From Acanthornis magna (Eukaryota > Chordata > Aves > Passeriformes > Acanthizidae), in the NCBI GenBank assembly GCA_036785705.1, contig JAWUZG010000001.1, forward strand, positions 9,672,001-9,736,000: DNA of 64,000 bases, written 5' to 3'. Shown here piece by piece: positions 63,375 to 64,000 of the stretch (position 1 is the first letter of the stretch; every line of letters begins with the position of its first letter). A program made the position numbers and the translations under genes. The notes under the pieces are model-generated. The model was not told the DNA's origin and did no database searches. It was given only the letters and a program-made list of their open reading frames with translations.

Positions 63375-64000
63375 ACACAGCAATATGACAAATACAGTCC
63401 AAGATTGATTTTGAAACCAATTCCTGATTAATAAGGATAATCTAAATTGCATATCAGCAGGGAGAAGACAGCTAATGAATGACAGTTCAAAACCCTCAGA
63501 GCTGGGACCCTGCATTTGTTAAATGCCATAAATAGATAATTTTCCAAGTAGTGTTACCTGTGCTCAGTACTACAGCTAAAAATGAATCTAAAAACTGGGA
63601 AAAATATCCCAGTGGTGTAACTTCATTTTTGACAGGACATAAAGCAATGCATCTCTTCTCAAGGCCGTTAGCAAAGCCTAGGACATTCAAACAGGATGCA
63701 GAGGAGCAGAGAGGCCATTTAACATCCCTGACAGGATTCCCTGGCTGGAGCTGGCTGTGAGGGAAACTCTCCTTTATCTGTAAAATCTCTAAATTAGTTT
63801 TATATGTGTTTATGGCTTTTATGCACCACATCAGCAATATCTACATTGCATTTGTGTAATTCTGGTCCCCATTAAGGATGTAAAATTAACCCTGTGAAAA
63901 GAACTGTCATTGCCTGAAATTAAGGGAAGATCCCTGGCCAAAACCACTTCTGTTTTATGGCCCTCTTCCATGTTTGCTCTTCAAATAGCTCTAATCAGCC

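Larger units (their letters stand above)
46338..64000 (-). other. RELN: RELN upstream intron (at least 17,663 bp, partial)
   Basis: Everything to the right of window exon 1. I searched for the preceding reelin exon (the region with the NNCETGEQCG-type cysteine cluster) and did not find it on the minus strand, so this appears to be one large intron running off the window. It holds the ATA array, a CR1 tail with pentamer array, and short repeats. Open frames are short and unrecognised. Confidence 0.7.

Noticed and set aside
1..64000. CRISPR arrays, prophage, operons or other prokaryotic systems
   Set aside because: Exon-intron structure, CR1 remnants and reelin coding sequence show this is animal nuclear DNA; no spaced direct-repeat array exists beyond microsatellites.

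Overview
The window is vertebrate genomic DNA, almost certainly from a bird, and it lies inside one gene: reelin (RELN), read on the minus strand. The bird assignment rests on two decayed CR1 retrotransposon tails and on a solo LTR of a type I know from avian genomes; a passerine is likely but not shown. There are no operons, bacterial genes, CRISPR arrays or rRNA genes.

Fourteen consecutive internal RELN coding exons are visible, in transcription order from 46,337 down to 361. Every exon has an AG acceptor and a GT donor, and every codon split across a junction rejoins in frame. Together they give 2,203 coding bases (about 734 residues) with no stop or frameshift. By recalled human numbering this is roughly residues 270 to 1004: the region after the N-terminal F-spondin-like domain (including part of the CR-50 oligomerisation region), all of reelin repeat 1 with its EGF-like module, and the first half of reelin repeat 2. 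Three BNR/Asp-box motifs (exons 7, 11 and 13 of this window) and one EGF-like module (exons 9 and 10) are visible. The protein is a large secreted extracellular-matrix glycoprotein that guides neuronal migration and cortical layering through VLDLR and ApoER2; the receptor-binding repeats 5 and 6 lie outside the window.

Layout: 1-360 is the start of the intron after window exon 14; 361-31,189 holds twelve exons separated by introns of 0.65 to 5.7 kb; 31,190-43,071 is an 11.9-kb intron; 43,072-46,337 holds exons 2 and 1; 46,338-64,000 is at least 17.7 kb of the next upstream intron, in which I see no exon. The introns carry a probable solo LTR (about 43,850-44,455), a second LTR-like element (about 15,112-15,398), two CR1 remnants (about 21,785-22,220 and 56,470-56,550), an AT-rich hexamer array (11,845-11,928), an ATA array (55,171-55,235) and a pentamer array (56,551-56,660). 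The four recognised transposon pieces all point opposite to RELN. I found no undescribed biological system. The most useful leads are splice-site features of individual exons, a CpG-dense exon, a self-complementary AT-rich array, and AT-rich intronic blocks that look like candidate enhancers.
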